Assembly (NCBI GenBank): GCA_002011075.2
Contig: MTMA02000006.1
Span: 356,860 to 411,528, forward strand
Length of the DNA stretch: 54,669 nt
DNA from: Candidatus Scotarchaeum otlingeri
Lineage (GTDB): Archaea; Thermoproteota; Nitrososphaeria; Geothermarchaeales; JDFR-13
Direction of reading: 5' to 3'
Shown: piece by piece, positions 16,410-25,936 of the stretch
How positions within the stretch are numbered: position 1 is the stretch's first letter
How the letters are laid out: every line of letters starts with the position of its first letter
Notes under the pieces: generated by a model
Told to the model about the DNA's origin: nothing
The model's input: only the letters and a program-made list of their open reading frames with translations
Databases searched by the model: none
Translations under genes and position numbers: made by a program

Positions 16410-16969
16410 GTAAACCAGGTGAAACTATAAAAAGAAAAATAGCACGTGCTGCCCAGCTACTGCTTTATAAAAGACATAGGTATCCCGGAGCTAGAGAATG
16501 GGAACTTAAGAAATACCTGGGTACCAATTATAAAGCGGTTATAGAGGCATTTAATGAGTATATCGAACCCCTAGGATTGAAAGTTAAAAAAATAGAGGAG
16601 GACGGTGTTGAGCATTATGCTGTTATTGCAGCCGAGCCTATGCCCCTTTCAGAAGTACGAACTTTTGGTTGGCGGATAGATGAGATGGCTGTATTAGTAA
16701 TCTCGTTGGCATATATCTTGGCCAGAGGAGGTACAGCCTCCAAAAAGGAGGTCATTGAACTATTAGAAGAGAAGATAGTCAAATGGAGAATAGAACGAAG
16801 TATAGAGAGGTTTATTAGATTCGGATATTTAGAGGAGAAGGATGGAAATCTCAAGTTAGGCTTAAGAAGTAAATTAGAATTTGACCTTGATAGATTAGTT
16901 AAGCTTATAATAGGAACAAAAAATGCTAACGAAAGCGGTGCAAAAGAGCCTTTCTCTCTTCCTCCATAA
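16406..16969 (+). CDS. Tandem winged-helix (KITE/ScpB- or MAGE-like) subunit
   Basis: 187 residues with two winged-helix units: residues about 8-70 (LLLYKRHRYPGAREWELKKY) and about 88-165 (ILARGGTASKKEVIELLEE, then IRFGYLEEKDGNLKLG). This two-wing layout is that of KITE proteins (ScpB, MukE, Nse1/Nse3), which bind kleisins. Sequence identity to ScpB is not evident to me, so the assignment rests on domain layout and on being third in the SMC/kleisin operon. The ATG overlaps the kleisin stop by 4 nt. The C-terminal 44 nt overlap the Lhr gene on the other strand. Confidence 0.65.
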   Translation: MSKPGETIKRKIARAAQLLLYKRHRYPGAREWELKKYLGTNYKAVIEAFNEYIEPLGLKVKKIEEDGVEHYAVIAAEPMPLSEVRTFGWRIDEMAVLVISLAYILARGGTASKKEVIELLEEKIVKWRIERSIERFIRFGYLEEKDGNLKLGLRSKLEFDLDRLVKLIIGTKNANESGAKEPFSLPP

Positions 16970-19778
16970 TAATCCTGAATAATCGCCCGGAAATCTTATT
17001 TTCGGTTTCCAATATTTTTGACGCCATTTCTATAGATATATTAGCTGACAATACAAGAGCCGCTACTTTACCATATTTCTCTATTAACTTTGAAGTTTTA
17101 GTGAGTTCCTTCCATATCTTTGTTCTCGAAATAATCTTCCTATTTTCTTTAGAAATCTCTATTATTCTCATTACTTCCTCAATTAATTCTTCCGACATAC
17201 CTATCTTCCTAGAATGACACTCTGGGCATATTGGTTTATCACTCAATTCCTTAATCCTATACTCCTCCACATAATTGAAACAATTCATACATACAAATGT
17301 CCTTATCTCATTTAGCAACCTTACACGTGTCCCTAGAATCTGCAGAGTCTTTAATCTATCGACTTTACCCGGCTCCAATCTAATTTCATGATGTATTAAA
17401 TAGGTCTCTATAAGGGGAGACTCTTCAAGACCCTCGATTATATCGACAGATATCTCACCTTCTTGTATTTGTCTAATAAGATCAACCGCTCCAGAGAGAT
17501 CTCTATCTTTATTTAAACTCTCCTTAAGAGCCTCTTTATATGCTGGCGTGTCTCTTAATGCTGTTACTAGCTGTTCCGTTATTACAGGATCAAGCTGTAC
17601 CTCGCCAGAAATTATACCCATCCTCCTCGCTACTTGAAGCAATCTCCATCTAAAATATGTAGTTTCTTCTACCCCTCTTACTATATAGTTCCTCACCTTA
17701 TCCCTCGATATCTCGGTAAATAAACGCTTAATATCTCCCGGCGATATTTCTGTCGATGATAATATTATTCTATAAGGGTCACTGGAAACATAAATGGTTT
17801 CTCCATATATATCGAATATAGCTTGAACCAGGAATAAAGAAATTGTACGATTTATCAAGGTACCTCCGTGTATATGAATAAAAATCTTGTCTTCATACTT
17901 CTCGAGAACAATCCTTTTATCCGTTGGAATCACATATCCCCTTTCTAACATCTTAATATAGGGAGATAGAGACTTCCTTAACAAAAGGTGATCGACACCA
18001 ATTAATCTGGATAATTCGAATATAACTTTATCCGGATCTCTATACTTAAGGTATAAATTCTCTAGCAAAAACTTTATTTTTCCCACCTGATTAGCGACAT
18101 CATATAGGACAGGTATTTCTTCCCCTATCCAAAATGGAATAGCGCCTAGGGGATCATCCTCAGGCTTCACGTAGACTCTATCCTTAAATACTTGAATTAT
18201 TTTCCATGGTCTACCCGCCATTATAAATTTGAAACCTGGTTCACCATATTCAGATACGAATTCTCCATCCAATATCCCTATAGGTAACCCATCAAGCTCG
18301 TTAATAACTATATACTGCCTAATCTCTGGAATCATGGATAAGGTTTCAAAATAATACTGAAATAAGCGTCCTTTCCTTTCACCTCTCACAATCCTCTCCC
18401 TATTCTCATCAAAATACCATATTCTATCCGTTAAACCACTAATAAAGCGAGCCAACTCCCTAAGCTCATCATACTCCAAATTCCTATAAACATAGCAGTT
18501 CCGTAATATCTCATATATATCCTTTAATGATACTTCATATCTTCTAATCAACAGTCCCGCTATTTCATGTACTAGTACATCATAAGGTTTTTCAGGGATT
18601 CTTAGAGGCTCTAAGGTTCCTCGTTTGGCTCTATTAACGATTACTATAGACTCTAACGCATCATCGGGGTCCTGAACTATAATAGCGCCCTTAGAAAGCC
18701 TCTCTATCCAATGGCCACTTCTACCGACTCGTTGTATAAGCCTTGTAACCTGTCGAGGCGAATTATACTGAATAACCAAATCAATATCCCCGATATCAAT
18801 ACCTAGTTCCAGAGAAGAAGTACATATAACCCCCTTTAGTTTTCCTCTTTTCAACGCTCTTTCGACTCTAATCCTTTTACTGGCGGATAAGCTACCATGA
18901 TGAACGCTTGCAGGATATTCTTCATTTAATAAGTGGAGTCTGCTAGATAATACTTCTGCCATTGGCCTAGTATTTGTGAAGATGAGAGTTGCTCTATGCT
19001 TATCTATCAGATCTCTTATAACTCTAATCCTGGCAGCCACGCCGGGATAAGTATATAATTCATCCGCTAACCTATAATCCTCCTCCAAAGGTGTTGGATA
19101 CATAACATTGAAGGCCATCTGTTTAGTGACATCAATTTCTACAAGCTCTACATTTCTATTAAGACCACCAAGAAATCTAGTTACCTCCTCTATGGATCCA
19201 ATTGTAGCTGACAAGCCAATTATTTGAATATTTCCAGCTATCTTCTTTAGCCGTTCTAGTGCTATCGACAATTGGGTGCCTCTCTTATTATCAACCAATT
19301 CATGTACTTCATCTATAATAACCCACTTAACATTTTGTAGATGAGTAGCCATTATCTTTGCATTTAGAAGAAGAGCAAAAGTCTCAGGTGTAGTCAACAT
19401 AATGTCTGGAGGGGAAAGTGCATGTAGACGTCTTTCCCTAGTGGCAGTATCTCCATGGCGTACATAAACCTTATAATCTAACTTACCTGTCCACCATGAT
19501 ATCCTATCAACTAAATCTCTATTTAGAGCGCGAAGAGGAGTGATATATAGGACACTGATTGGACGGGGATTATCGCTAATCATCATAGATAATATTGGTA
19601 TTAATGCGGCTTCAGTTTTGCCGGAACCTGTAGGAGCAACTATTAAGACATCTTTTCTATCTAGTATCTTAGGGATTGCTGATATTTGTGTATCAGTAAG
19701 CTCTTTGAAACCAATCTCCTTTATAAGCTTTCGAATTTCAGGATGAAGTCTATCTAAAATAGCCTCCTCCACATTCAC
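16926..19778 (-). CDS. lhr: Lhr-family superfamily 2 helicase
   Basis: 950 residues. Motif I is APTGSGKT (48-55), motif II DEVH (156-159), motif III LSATIG, motif IV IFTNTRPMAE, and motif VI IQRVGRSGHW, whose GRSGH form is typical of Lhr. RecA domains fill about 1-410; then come a winged helix and the Lhr beta-rich region. Near residue 870 there is CMNC followed about 20 residues later by CPEC, a probable zinc ribbon. Lhr proteins unwind DNA or RNA:DNA hybrids from 3' to 5' and are linked to repair and RNA processing. The start is GTG. It converges on the SMC operon and is followed upstream by DUF211 after a 14-nt gap. Confidence 0.92.
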   Translation of the reverse strand: MNVEEAILDRLHPEIRKLIKEIGFKELTDTQISAIPKILDRKDVLIVAPTGSGKTEAALIPILSMMISDNPRPISVLYITPLRALNRDLVDRISWWTGKLDYKVYVRHGDTATRERRLHALSPPDIMLTTPETFALLLNAKIMATHLQNVKWVIIDEVHELVDNKRGTQLSIALERLKKIAGNIQIIGLSATIGSIEEVTRFLGGLNRNVELVEIDVTKQMAFNVMYPTPLEEDYRLADELYTYPGVAARIRVIRDLIDKHRATLIFTNTRPMAEVLSSRLHLLNEEYPASVHHGSLSASKRIRVERALKRGKLKGVICTSSLELGIDIGDIDLVIQYNSPRQVTRLIQRVGRSGHWIERLSKGAIIVQDPDDALESIVIVNRAKRGTLEPLRIPEKPYDVLVHEIAGLLIRRYEVSLKDIYEILRNCYVYRNLEYDELRELARFISGLTDRIWYFDENRERIVRGERKGRLFQYYFETLSMIPEIRQYIVINELDGLPIGILDGEFVSEYGEPGFKFIMAGRPWKIIQVFKDRVYVKPEDDPLGAIPFWIGEEIPVLYDVANQVGKIKFLLENLYLKYRDPDKVIFELSRLIGVDHLLLRKSLSPYIKMLERGYVIPTDKRIVLEKYEDKIFIHIHGGTLINRTISLFLVQAIFDIYGETIYVSSDPYRIILSSTEISPGDIKRLFTEISRDKVRNYIVRGVEETTYFRWRLLQVARRMGIISGEVQLDPVITEQLVTALRDTPAYKEALKESLNKDRDLSGAVDLIRQIQEGEISVDIIEGLEESPLIETYLIHHEIRLEPGKVDRLKTLQILGTRVRLLNEIRTFVCMNCFNYVEEYRIKELSDKPICPECHSRKIGMSEELIEEVMRIIEISKENRKIISRTKIWKELTKTSKLIEKYGKVAALVLSANISIEMASKILETENKISGRLFRIIMEEERKALLHRFR

Positions 19779-19792
19779 ACCATATATGAATA

Positions 19793-20089
19793 TTAAATCT
19801 CTGTGGTAACAGAGTCCACGCTATGTACAGATGCCCCCATCTCATTTATCTTTTTCTTTAATGATACAATATCTATAGCATCTCCATCGACTTCTACCCT
19901 TATACTCTCTGTATCTTGGTCTATCTCAACTATTTCTATAGTTACCTTCTTAACACCTTGGACGTGAGCTAAAGCTTTACTAAGCTCTATGATGTCTGGC
20001 AAATGTGGCTTAAGAACATCTAGTAACAAATGTTTTATTTTAGGATTAACCTTTTCCCGTTTGAATTCGCCCAATCCTTTTCTCACCAT
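19793..20089 (-). CDS. DUF211 family protein
   Basis: 98 residues matching the archaeal DUF211 pattern: HLLLDVLKPHLPDIIELSKA, then VKKVTIEIVEIDQDTESIRV, then a last segment with MGASVHSVDSVTTE. The fold is a ferredoxin-like alpha/beta sandwich, and family members assemble into rings; the biological role is unknown. The first 15 or so residues are basic and unlike most family members, so the Met at the TTG/ATG region before KIKHL might be used instead. It lies 14 nt upstream of lhr on the same strand. Confidence 0.85.
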   Translation of the reverse strand: MVRKGLGEFKREKVNPKIKHLLLDVLKPHLPDIIELSKALAHVQGVKKVTIEIVEIDQDTESIRVEVDGDAIDIVSLKKKINEMGASVHSVDSVTTEI

Positions 20090-20185
20090 TTATTCAAACT
20101 GTACTCCAAATTATATTACATATGGGGTTCTTTATAAAATCCACTAATTTTTCACTTTAAATTATCAGAGGCAGTTTAATAAGCA

Positions 20186-20785
20186 TTATCCGAAAACATT
20201 TAATACCATAACTATCAAGATTGTCGTTATAATTCCTATAAGTAGTAGGAACAGTCCTCCTATAATTATATTTTTGTTCGTTATTTTTGATAAATAACTA
20301 CCTAATATAAATAGATAAATTAGTATAATAGCTATCGACATGTATATAGCGGTCATAGGCTCCAAAATGCCTTTAATAGCTAATAACTGAGGGAACAATG
20401 CAATTATACCTGATAAAAGAGGTGAAATAGCGTCTACTAATGAAACCCATATTATCGTTACTCTATATACTTTGGCATATATAGTATGATCTAAGCTCTT
20501 CACAAGAAGTGCTCTTTTTAATTTCTCTATATCTATTTCTCTCTCGGCTTTTTCCGCTATAAAGGTACCTGAAAAACCAGATATAAACATGCTAATGCTG
20601 GCTCCTAAGCCTATGCCGAAGATTATCGCCGGATCCAAAACATTTGTAGCTAATGCACCAACTATAACACCTAATACAGTTACCACACCATCGAATGAAT
20701 TCATAACGAAGTATCTTCTCGAGATTCTATCTCCTCCAGACATCCTTAGATATTCTCTAAGGGTTTTTATCCAGTTAAAAGGCAA
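20186..20785 (-). CDS. VIT/CCC1 family metal transporter
   Basis: 199 residues with five membrane helices. The family signature RRYFVMNSFDGVVTVLGVIVG is at residues 24-44, followed by a second helix with GASISMFISGFSGTFIAEKAERE. The AEKAERE segment normally begins the cytosolic metal-binding domain, but here that domain is reduced to a short loop (about 25 residues). VIT proteins move Fe2+ or Mn2+ out of the cytosol in exchange for protons. A TTG start follows GGTGAAAAAGG. The gene stands alone. Confidence 0.85.
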   Translation of the reverse strand: MPFNWIKTLREYLRMSGGDRISRRYFVMNSFDGVVTVLGVIVGALATNVLDPAIIFGIGLGASISMFISGFSGTFIAEKAEREIDIEKLKRALLVKSLDHTIYAKVYRVTIIWVSLVDAISPLLSGIIALFPQLLAIKGILEPMTAIYMSIAIILIYLFILGSYLSKITNKNIIIGGLFLLLIGIITTILIVMVLNVFG

Positions 20786-21043
20786 CTTACCTTTTTCACC
20801 ACAAATAATATTATCCTTCTAGATATTATATTATTAAATTTTCTTCAAGGACTATATAGACATAACCGATTTATAACTATATTCCGTAAGGACATAATTT
20901 CTTTTTATACAGTAATTTTTATTTTGTCTTAATTAATAAGATACACCATAAAAATCTTAACTATTTCAAATTAAGTATAAACAATTAGTATTGAAATGAT
21001 AAATTACCCCTCTATAATTCCTCTATCTGGGAGGTGTAAAAGA

Positions 21044-22300
21044 TTGAGTGTTGATCCATTTGAAATCGCAGTAAAACAACTTGAAAGAGCAGTACAATTT
21101 ATGGATATCAGTGATGAAGCAGTAGAATTTCTAAAGAGGCCTCAAAGAATTCTAGAAGTAACTATACCTGTATTAATGGATGATGGAACGGTAAAAACCT
21201 TTGTCGGTTTCAGAGTTCAATATAACTGGGCTCGTGGACCCACAAAAGGAGGCATAAGATACCATCCAGAAGAAACACTAAGCACCGTGAAAGCGTTGGC
21301 TGCATGGATGACATGGAAAACCGCAGTGATGGATCTTCCATATGGTGGAGCAAAAGGAGGTATAATATGCAATCCTAAGATTATGAGTGAACGTGAACTT
21401 GAGAATCTTTCAAGAGGATATGTAAGAGCAATATATGATATTCTTAATCCATATATAGATATACCCGCTCCAGACGTATATACTAATCCAAAGATAATGG
21501 CATGGATGATGGACGAATATGAAACAATCGTTAGACGAAAGACACCGGCTTTTGGCGTTATAACAGGCAAACCACTGAGTATCGGAGGAAGCCTAGGAAG
21601 AAATGACGCAACCGCACGAGGAGCCGCTTTCACAGTTAGAGAAGCGGCTAAAACCCTTAAGATGGACCTAAAAGGAAGAACTATAGCTGTCCAGGGTTAT
21701 GGAAATGCAGGATATTTCATGGCTAAGATAATGAGCGAAGAATACGGCATGAAAGTAGTGGCAGTAAGCGATTCTAAGGGAGGAATTTACTTTGACGAAG
21801 GCTTAAATGCAGACAAGGTATTAGAATGGAAGATGGAACATGGAAGTGTGAAAGACTTTCCGTCAGCCACAAATATAAGTAATGAAGAACTTCTAAAGCT
21901 AGAAGTAGATGTCTTAGCGCCCTCTGCAATAGAGAATGTTATAACTAAGAATAACGCAGATGATGTGAACACTAAAATAGTCGCTGAAGTAGCAAACGGA
22001 CCTGTTACACCCGAAGCAGATGATATCTTACGTGAGAAAAACATACTACAAATACCTGATTTCCTATGTAATGCAGGGGGTGTAACGGTATCGTACTTTG
22101 AGTGGGTCCAAAATATAAATGGATATTACTGGACCCTAGATGAAGTGCATAAAAAACTCGATGCGAAGATGACTAAATCATTCTACGATGTATATAAGGT
22201 AAGTAACGATAAGAATATACATATGCGTGATGCAGCATATGTAGTGGCGGTCCAACGAGTATATCAAGCGATGCTCGATAGAGGATGGGTCAAGAAATAA
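21044..22300 (+). CDS. gdhA: Glutamate dehydrogenase
   Basis: 418 residues of the hexameric Glu/Leu/Phe/Val dehydrogenase family. The substrate site contains [13 protein letters not shown] and [11 protein letters not shown] with the catalytic Lys. [10 protein letters not shown] carries the catalytic Asp. The coenzyme domain has [12 protein letters not shown] and [10 protein letters not shown], an acidic Asp after the second strand that favours NAD. It links 2-oxoglutarate plus ammonia to glutamate. The frame opens at ATG 20996, but GGGAGGTG at 21029-21036 with 7-nt spacing marks TTG 21044 as the start, and the family begins at this point ([14 protein letters not shown]). The long AT-rich upstream region (20786-21043) holds no other gene. 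Confidence 0.95.
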   Translation: MSVDPFEIAVKQLERAVQFMDISDEAVEFLKRPQRILEVTIPVLMDDGTVKTFVGFRVQYNWARGPTKGGIRYHPEETLSTVKALAAWMTWKTAVMDLPYGGAKGGIICNPKIMSERELENLSRGYVRAIYDILNPYIDIPAPDVYTNPKIMAWMMDEYETIVRRKTPAFGVITGKPLSIGGSLGRNDATARGAAFTVREAAKTLKMDLKGRTIAVQGYGNAGYFMAKIMSEEYGMKVVAVSDSKGGIYFDEGLNADKVLEWKMEHGSVKDFPSATNISNEELLKLEVDVLAPSAIENVITKNNADDVNTKIVAEVANGPVTPEADDILREKNILQIPDFLCNAGGVTVSYFEWVQNINGYYWTLDEVHKKLDAKMTKSFYDVYKVSNDKNIHMRDAAYVVAVQRVYQAMLDRGWVKK

Positions 22301-22325
22301 TTAAATCTTCCTTATTTATTTATGG

Positions 22326-23009
22326 TTATCTATAGAAATCATTAAATGCTTTTTCCACTAATTTCTTTATTTTCTCAACTGATTCATTTAGTTCTATTAA
22401 TTCAGAATCGGATAATCTATGATAATTCCTATACTTAGATACTATACTTCGTATTTTCCTACTAATATCATAGCGTCCCAAAATAGTTGCTATTCTATCA
22501 TATCCCCCCAAGTCTATGAATGCGTCTATAGCCCTCTTTCTTTTCTTTATTCGATACGCTATCTGTCTAATCAGCCATCGATTCTTAGTCTCAAATTTCC
22601 TGAAATATTCTTCGCCGAATATGATCTTTCCACCCATTAGGTGTCTTTGAACACTCAAATTGTCGTCATATACCGATGCAACTTTGACACCGTCTCCTCG
22701 ATATGGGAAGTCAATTGTAATAATTTTTACATCAATATCCTCTAAGATAAGGTGCTCTAAAGGATTATCCAAAACAGGTTTCGATAATAGCCTGGTTATT
22801 TCATCGATTTCCTTTTCCGAAGGATAATTATCTATAAGTACTATAACATCATAGTCTGATGAGATATAAATATCACCAAATTGGAGTAAGAAATAGTGGC
22901 CTTCGGCAATTGAACCAGATACTTTTAGACCAATGATATTATTAAATTGTGATCTTATTTTGTTCTTAATCTTTTCTAATCTCCTTACCGCTATGTCTTG
23001 TAGATTCAT
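22326..23009 (-). CDS. Nucleotidyltransferase-domain protein
   Basis: 227 residues. The N-terminal 110 form a minimal Pol-beta-like nucleotidyltransferase: GSIAEGHYF at residues 32-40, then SSDYDVIVLID (50-60) with the two metal-binding acidic residues, and a third candidate in EDIDVKIITID. The C-terminal half is helical and basic (RIKKRKRAIDAFI). The target is unknown; related archaeal proteins include tRNA-, antitoxin- and HEPN-linked enzymes, but no HEPN gene is adjacent. It converges on gdhA. Confidence 0.75.
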   Translation of the reverse strand: MNLQDIAVRRLEKIKNKIRSQFNNIIGLKVSGSIAEGHYFLLQFGDIYISSDYDVIVLIDNYPSEKEIDEITRLLSKPVLDNPLEHLILEDIDVKIITIDFPYRGDGVKVASVYDDNLSVQRHLMGGKIIFGEEYFRKFETKNRWLIRQIAYRIKKRKRAIDAFIDLGGYDRIATILGRYDISRKIRSIVSKYRNYHRLSDSELIELNESVEKIKKLVEKAFNDFYR

Positions 23010-23150
23010 AAGTTAATCCAAATTAGATATTCCGATATCCAAATATATATTTCAGTAGTCCTTAGTTATTAATTAATTTATCCTCAGCGTGAGAAGTAAA
23101 TGAATTTGATATATTATTAATGGTATCAAATTAATAGGTGTCACACTAGA

Positions 23151-23888
23151 ATGATTCCATATGATATCGAAAAGAAACTCACTGTATTCGGTTTGACAAA
23201 TAATGAAGCAAAAGTATATCTTACTTTGATATCACACGGACCATTATCCGCGAAGGAGATATCAATTTATTCTAATGTTCCCTATTCAAAGATATATACC
23301 TTTCTAAAAGGTTTAATAGATAGAGGCTGGATAGTCAAAAGTGAAGGGAAACCTATTCTATTCAGCGCGGTCTCGCCTAAAGAAGCATTAGGAAAAACGC
23401 TGCTGGAAATCAATGAAAGATTTAGGAGAGAATATGATAGTCTCGTTAACTACCTCCAGCCTATCTTTGAAGCAAAAAGTCTAGCTGAAAGACCCGATAT
23501 TTGGATAATTTATGGTGTAAATAATATTACTAGTAAAATAAAGGAAGTATTATCTAAAGCTGAGAGGGAAATTCTCTTCGCTATTCATACAGATATGGGT
23601 GATATTAACCAATTATTAGTCTCCGCCATTGAGAATGGGATCCATGTGAGAGTCTTGGTGTCCTCCGAGGGATATTCCGAAACACTTAGGTATATAGGTA
23701 AAAGTAATCTGCGATATAGAGAATTACTTTTCGGAGGTGGAATAATAATTGATGAAAAGGAAGCTATGTTAACATTGGGGAAGGGATCCGATATGATGGC
23801 TATTTGGGCTACACATATGGGGTTAGTTGAGATAGCGACACTATATTTTAATGTCTTATGGGATACTGCTGAAGAGATCAGAAGATAG
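23151..23888 (+). CDS. TrmB family transcriptional regulator
   Basis: 245 residues. The N-terminal winged helix reads LTNNEAKVYLTLISHGPLSA, then EISIYSNVPYSKIYTFLKGL, the TrmB DNA-binding form. A coiled linker (about 80-105) follows. The C-terminal domain (IWIIYGVNNITSKIKEVL, FAIHTDMG) is the PLD-like regulatory domain without the sugar-binding extension of full-length TrmB. Such proteins control sugar uptake or redox and metal genes. No transporter is adjacent, so the regulon is unknown. Confidence 0.85.
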   Translation: MIPYDIEKKLTVFGLTNNEAKVYLTLISHGPLSAKEISIYSNVPYSKIYTFLKGLIDRGWIVKSEGKPILFSAVSPKEALGKTLLEINERFRREYDSLVNYLQPIFEAKSLAERPDIWIIYGVNNITSKIKEVLSKAEREILFAIHTDMGDINQLLVSAIENGIHVRVLVSSEGYSETLRYIGKSNLRYRELLFGGGIIIDEKEAMLTLGKGSDMMAIWATHMGLVEIATLYFNVLWDTAEEIRR

Positions 23889-23984
23889 AAAATGCTATTT
23901 TTGAATCATATCAATAATATTCTTTTATCTATTTCTGAAGTTATATATGAAATCTTATTATTATTTTTAGAGATGTGATGCATC

Positions 23985-24656
23985 ATGGTGCTGGCCGCTA
24001 AGATATTTATGCTTAAACCGGCTATTGATCTTGATTTAATCGCGGAGAAACTGAGTGTTTATAAGGAAGAAAAGGAGGTTAATGAACATTTATTAACAAT
24101 AGAATTTAAAGACTTCCGATTCTTAGGAGACGAACTTAGATGCATTTTTTCAGAAGATAGGATGATCGATACTTACTACAAAGGGGAAGTGCGGTCGATA
24201 CCTGTGACTATGGAGGCTCGGCTCATATTTAAGGTATACGATGGACGTATATTTCTAATCATTATGGAACGTAAAGATTTCGCTAATTATATAGCTAATA
24301 AAGTTAGTGAAGCTCTATTTATCAAGATAGGAGAGGTAATAGAATCCGAGATATCGCATGAGACCCTAAAGCTGTTACATGAATCTAACCCAGGCGCTTC
24401 AAAAGTGATATTTTTTGATAATGTGGATATACCGAATATCAGAAAATTAAGCCTTTATGGCAGCGCGTTATCCGATACTTCATTATATTCGATGTATCTG
24501 GAACATGGAAAGATTTGGTATGTAGTATTTGAGTTCAAAAAATATGGTTATATTGTTGGGATCACCCGTAACTGTGTATTGGCGATGTTTACGAATATAG
24601 ATCACGATAGCTTTGCAAATTTCATAGTAAGTGAGATCTTGCCCCTGCTTTCATGA
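23985..24656 (+). CDS. Uncharacterised conserved-looking protein
   Basis: 223 residues and soluble, with no family that I recognise. The first half has a beta-rich stretch (HLLTIEFKDFRFLGDELRCIF, EARLIFKVYDGRIFLIIM). The second half shows a repeat-like alternation of helix and strand (GASKVIFFDNVDI; KIWYVVFEFKKYGYIVGI). Two segments, NYIANKVSEALF and ANFIVSEILPLL, have similar helix patterns after F/A-N-[YF]-I, hinting at an internal duplication. It lies downstream of trmB after a 96-nt gap and ends within XPF on the other strand. ATG start after GATGTGATG. Confidence 0.65.
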   Translation: MVLAAKIFMLKPAIDLDLIAEKLSVYKEEKEVNEHLLTIEFKDFRFLGDELRCIFSEDRMIDTYYKGEVRSIPVTMEARLIFKVYDGRIFLIIMERKDFANYIANKVSEALFIKIGEVIESEISHETLKLLHESNPGASKVIFFDNVDIPNIRKLSLYGSALSDTSLYSMYLEHGKIWYVVFEFKKYGYIVGITRNCVLAMFTNIDHDSFANFIVSEILPLLS

Positions 24657-25286
24657 CTTTCCTTTATAGGGCTCTGTAATTATCCGGATGATTTCCCTAG
24701 CCTTCCTCTCACCAATTCCCTCGACATCCTTTAAATCATACATATTTGAAGTAAATACTTTTCTAACGGTTCTAAATTTCTTAAGCAATCTATCTGCGAG
24801 CCTAGGCCCGATATTTGGAAGTCCTTGAATAATAAATAGCTTATAATCATCATCACTAACTAACCGAGGCTTATAACGTATAACAGTCTTCATACCTGTT
24901 TCCATCATTCTTAACCATATGTTTTTGATGATAGATATCGTATCGTCCTTGTCTTTTGAAAATACCATTGGAACGCCGATCTCGATAATAATAGATAGTA
25001 TAGCGCCTTGATAAGCCCTATAATTTTTGTATTCATATATTTCATTTAGGTCTCCCTCTAGTAATAATAAAGGCTTACCATATGTTTCATAGAGCCGATA
25101 GATCTGATCAAACAATCTTTTCCTTATGAGGGAACTTATGAAATCGTGAATTGTTTTACGTTCGATACCTATCTCTCCTAGAACAATATCTGCAGGTGAT
25201 ATATGTCTCCTAGTTACAGGAACCCCCTCCCGTATTAAACCCTCATAAATCTCTATAGGCTCATAGATGTCAATTATAACATCCAT
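24651..25286 (-). CDS. xpf: XPF/ERCC4-type endonuclease, short crenarchaeal form
   Basis: 211 residues with no helicase domain. The nuclease domain has GE at 37-38 and ERKTIHD (42-48), which match the GDxnERKxxxD motif with Glu for Asp at the second place. The C-terminal (HhH)2 domain has LPNIGPRLADRLLKKF and VEGIGERKAREII. It cuts 3' flaps and branched DNA as a dimer. Crenarchaeal XPF needs PCNA through a C-terminal PIP box; here the tail ends TEPYKGKS with no clear box. The 5' end abuts an MBL hydrolase gene 9 nt upstream on the same strand. Confidence 0.9.
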   Translation of the reverse strand: MDVIIDIYEPIEIYEGLIREGVPVTRRHISPADIVLGEIGIERKTIHDFISSLIRKRLFDQIYRLYETYGKPLLLLEGDLNEIYEYKNYRAYQGAILSIIIEIGVPMVFSKDKDDTISIIKNIWLRMMETGMKTVIRYKPRLVSDDDYKLFIIQGLPNIGPRLADRLLKKFRTVRKVFTSNMYDLKDVEGIGERKAREIIRIITEPYKGKS

Positions 25287-25295
25287 AATATTTAC

Positions 25296-25928
25296 CTATA
25301 GATACGCCATTATATAATCATAGGCAAGTTGAATATGTTTTTTAGCATCACCTATAACGGGCGTCATATGACCCGGAAACAAATTTTCTACATTGATCTT
25401 ACGTAATTCACTAATAGACCTTTTTAAAGTATCAGAACTGCCACCAGGAAAGTCTGTTCTACCAAACCATCCATCCCTGAAGACGGTGTCCCCAGTAAAA
25501 ATGTTGTTATCCCATATTATACAGATGCTTCCCGGAGTATGGCCGGGAGTATGAATCACCTTGTACTCGTCTCCATAAATAAAGATTCTCTCCATGTTAG
25601 ACAAATCAATAAATGGCTTATCTCGCAGGATAGATACGTAGAACTCTACATCATCTCTATGTACATATATATCTGCTTCGATGCCTTTATTATAAAGTTC
25701 TATAAGTCCACCTGTGTGATCCCAGTGTCCATGCGTTAATATAATGGAAATCCTAGGCTTATCGGAAACGCTTTCTATATATTTTAATAGGTTGGTTCCA
25801 GGTCCACCGGTATCTATAAATAAAATGTCATTATCCTTTATTCGGATATAAATATTTGATGAAAAGTTTCTACCTTCTACATAGTACCAATCTTTAAGTC
25901 TTTTATCAAAATCTGCTAGGTTAATCAT
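25296..25928 (-). CDS. Metallo-beta-lactamase-fold hydrolase (glyoxalase II-like)
   Basis: 210 residues. The metal motif HGHWDHTGG (65-73), then HTPGSICI, TGDTVFRDGWFGRTDFPGG and LFPGHMTPV supply the seven ligands of a dinuclear glyoxalase II-like site. GRTDFPGG is typical of the YcbL-like hydrolase branch that acts on thioesters or related small molecules. It lies between XPF and the FAD oxidoreductase on the same strand with 8-9 nt gaps, so the three are probably one transcript. Confidence 0.88.
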   Translation of the reverse strand: MINLADFDKRLKDWYYVEGRNFSSNIYIRIKDNDILFIDTGGPGTNLLKYIESVSDKPRISIILTHGHWDHTGGLIELYNKGIEADIYVHRDDVEFYVSILRDKPFIDLSNMERIFIYGDEYKVIHTPGHTPGSICIIWDNNIFTGDTVFRDGWFGRTDFPGGSSDTLKRSISELRKINVENLFPGHMTPVIGDAKKHIQLAYDYIMAYL

Positions 25929-25936
25929 AATGACCC

